From assembly GCA_045106555.1 (NCBI GenBank), contig JBGCET010000005.1, positions 62,001 to 126,000 on the forward strand: DNA of 64,000 nucleotides. Reading direction: 5' to 3'. A program made the translations under genes and the position numbers. The DNA comes from JANQOZ01 sp045106555. Its GTDB lineage: Bacteria > Pseudomonadota > Gammaproteobacteria > Xanthomonadales > SZUA-38. The notes under the pieces are model-generated. The model was not told the DNA's origin. It searched no databases and was given only the letters and a program-made list of their open reading frames with translations. The stretch's first letter is position 1. Each line of letters begins with the position of its first letter. Of the stretch, positions 62,782 through 64,000 are shown one piece after another.

Positions 62782-63429
62782 ATGAAACGCACCGTTGTTG
62801 TTGTGGCAGTGATTGCCGCTTTAGCTGGCGCGATTACCGGTGGGCTGATGTCCGGTACCGGTTCGTCACAAACAGCGCAGACCATTGATCCAACGGGATC
62901 GGCGAGTAACCCCGAATACATCGCCCTTAAACTATACCCTGAGCCTCGCATCGTGGCGGATTTTGCGCTGACCGACAAAACCGGCCAGCCGTTTAATCTT
63001 GGGCGCTGGCAGGAGCGCTGGGACCTGGTGTTTTTCGGCTTTACTCACTGCCCTGACGTGTGCCCATCGACGCTGGCTACCATGCGCGAGGTAGCTCAGT
63101 CCGCAGGGCTGGGAGATGCGCTGGGCGTCACCTTTATTTCAGTAGACCCACAACGGGATACGCCGTCGCACCTCGCCGAATACGTGGAATTTTTCGACTC
63201 GGACTTTTCCGCCGCCACCGGGCCTGAAGCTCAATTGGTAGCCCTCACTCACCAACTAGGCGTTCTTTTTGATATCGAACCCCATGAATCAGGCGCGGCC
63301 CGTTATAACGTGGACCACAGTGCAGCAGTGCTGCTGATTAACCCTCAGGGGCGGCTATCCGGCCAATTCCCGGCGCCTCATGACGCTGAGGCCATGTCTG
63401 CAGACCTGAAAAGGATCGTGCAGTTGTGA
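62782..63429 (+). CDS. SCO1/SenC family copper-binding assembly protein
   Basis: This membrane-anchored periplasmic thioredoxin-fold protein delivers copper to, or keeps thiols reduced in, cytochrome c oxidase. ATG at 62782 gives 215 residues starting MKRTVVVVAVIAALAGAITG, one membrane anchor. The copper site is visible: FFGFTHCPDVCPSTLATMRE with the C-x3-C pair near residue 90, and the later His in YNVDHSAAVLLINPQGRL. VTFISVDPQRDTPSHLAEYV is the usual loop. It overlaps psd by four bases, an unusual partner, so co-regulation is by position only. Confidence 0.92.
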   Translation: MKRTVVVVAVIAALAGAITGGLMSGTGSSQTAQTIDPTGSASNPEYIALKLYPEPRIVADFALTDKTGQPFNLGRWQERWDLVFFGFTHCPDVCPSTLATMREVAQSAGLGDALGVTFISVDPQRDTPSHLAEYVEFFDSDFSAATGPEAQLVALTHQLGVLFDIEPHESGAARYNVDHSAAVLLINPQGRLSGQFPAPHDAEAMSADLKRIVQL

Positions 63430-64000
63430 CAACGGAACAAGCGCCCACCCCCTCTGAGAACTCAGTTCGGAACAGGCTATTCATCGCACTTCAGTATTTG
63501 ATTCCACAACATGGATTGAGCTGGATCGTATTGAAGGTCACCCGGATGCGATGGACCCCGCTGAAAAACCTTCTGATCCGAATGGCCATCAAAGGGTTTG
63601 GAATCGACATGTCTCAAGCGGCTGAACAGTCACTGGCTGCCTACCCAACGTTTAATGCATTTTTTACTCGTCCGCTGCGCGAAGATGCCAGGCCACGGGG
63701 CCAGGCGGGCACGTTGCTATGCCCGGCAGATGGCGCGATCAGTCAACTTGGCCCAATTCGTGATGGCCGAATCATTCAGGCAAAAGGTCATGATTTCAGC
63801 GTCGAAGAGTTTGTCACGCCCAGACTTCGGGACATGGGAGCGTTTGACCAAGGGGCCTTCATCACCATCTATCTGTCGCCCAAAGACTATCACCGGGTTC
63901 ACATGCCCTGGACGGGTACATTGGCCCAGTCGATTTACGTACCGGGCAAACTGTTCTCGGTTTCACCCGTCACAACTGCTGCCATACCCCGGCTGTTTGC
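63426..64000 (+). CDS. psd: Phosphatidylserine decarboxylase proenzyme, 3' end beyond right edge
   Basis: This enzyme makes phosphatidylethanolamine at the inner membrane. GTG at 63426 overlaps the SCO1 stop (GTGA) and opens a frame running to the window end, about 191 residues. Recognisable parts are TFNAFFTRPLREDARP, CPADGAISQLGPIRDGRIIQ followed by AKGHDFSVEEF, and YLSPKDYHRVHMPWTG with YVPGKLFSV, all characteristic of PSD beta chain. The self-cleavage site (LGST or GGST) near the C-terminus lies outside the window and cannot be checked. Confidence 0.95.
   Translation, partial: MTTEQAPTPSENSVRNRLFIALQYLIPQHGLSWIVLKVTRMRWTPLKNLLIRMAIKGFGIDMSQAAEQSLAAYPTFNAFFTRPLREDARPRGQAGTLLCPADGAISQLGPIRDGRIIQAKGHDFSVEEFVTPRLRDMGAFDQGAFITIYLSPKDYHRVHMPWTGTLAQSIYVPGKLFSVSPVTTAAIPRLF

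Overview
The window is chromosomal DNA from a gammaproteobacterium. Evidence: the block prmB-aroC-asd-fimV-truA-trpFBA-accD-folC-dedD-cvpA-purF resembles Pseudomonas/Xanthomonas-type gene order; fimV and a PilH-like regulator point to type IV pili; purB is followed by a YcfD-type ribosomal oxygenase; and sucA-sucB-lpd, lpxH and gyrA are of the gammaproteobacterial kind. I cannot name a genus. I see no tRNA, rRNA, CRISPR, IS element or prophage.

Layout. (1) 1-15639, minus strand: an exopolysaccharide locus. A ugd-uxs-galE nucleotide-sugar operon is followed by a regulator-led operon: MarR-type EPS regulator, asparagine synthase, GT4, ABC exporter/flippase, GT4, GT2, GT2, GT4, polymerase-like membrane protein, and a GT4 cut by the left edge. 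Most genes overlap by a few bases. (2) 15699-20300, plus strand: a lasso-peptide cluster in the order nucleotidyltransferase, cyclase, precursor, HPr-kinase-like, B2 protease, B1/PqqD. The precursor gene (18571-18726, 51 codons) is very short. It has a complete YxxPxLxxxGxxxxxTxG leader signature and a 17-residue core with Gly1 and Glu8 in place for an eight-residue macrolactam. (3) 20378-23851: an FkpA-like isomerase (minus), then a GntR/YtrA-type regulated ABC-2 transporter operon with a palindromic operator over its promoter. (4) 23926-35047: purB, ribosomal oxygenase, GNAT fusion, sucA-sucB-lpd, acuI-like, pilH-like and peroxiredoxin. (5) 35158-39628: gyrA (minus), secreted cyclophilin and lpxH. 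(6) 39802-42454, minus: three secreted proteins, namely a dockerin-bearing protein, a cohesin-like protein and an IPTL-CTERM-anchored protein. (7) 42665-47632: a second small glycosylation set (GT2, DUF2304, GT4 on plus; GT-C-like and an unknown membrane protein on minus). (8) 47761-62666, minus: housekeeping biosynthesis genes. (9) 62782-64000: SCO1-like protein and a truncated psd.

How they fit together. The EPS genes make UDP-glucuronate, UDP-xylose and UDP-galactose, assemble a repeat unit and export or polymerise it. The lasso cluster is divergent from ugd and has no transporter of its own; the nearest candidate is the ABC exporter inside the EPS operon. The HPr-kinase-like and nucleotidyltransferase genes suggest a phosphorylated and further decorated lasso peptide, although the core does not end in the Ser used by the known kinase. 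The cohesin/dockerin/IPTL-CTERM trio could form a non-cellulosomal surface assembly. These last two systems are the most noteworthy content. All protein calls come from reading translated sequence and remembered family motifs; no database search was run.
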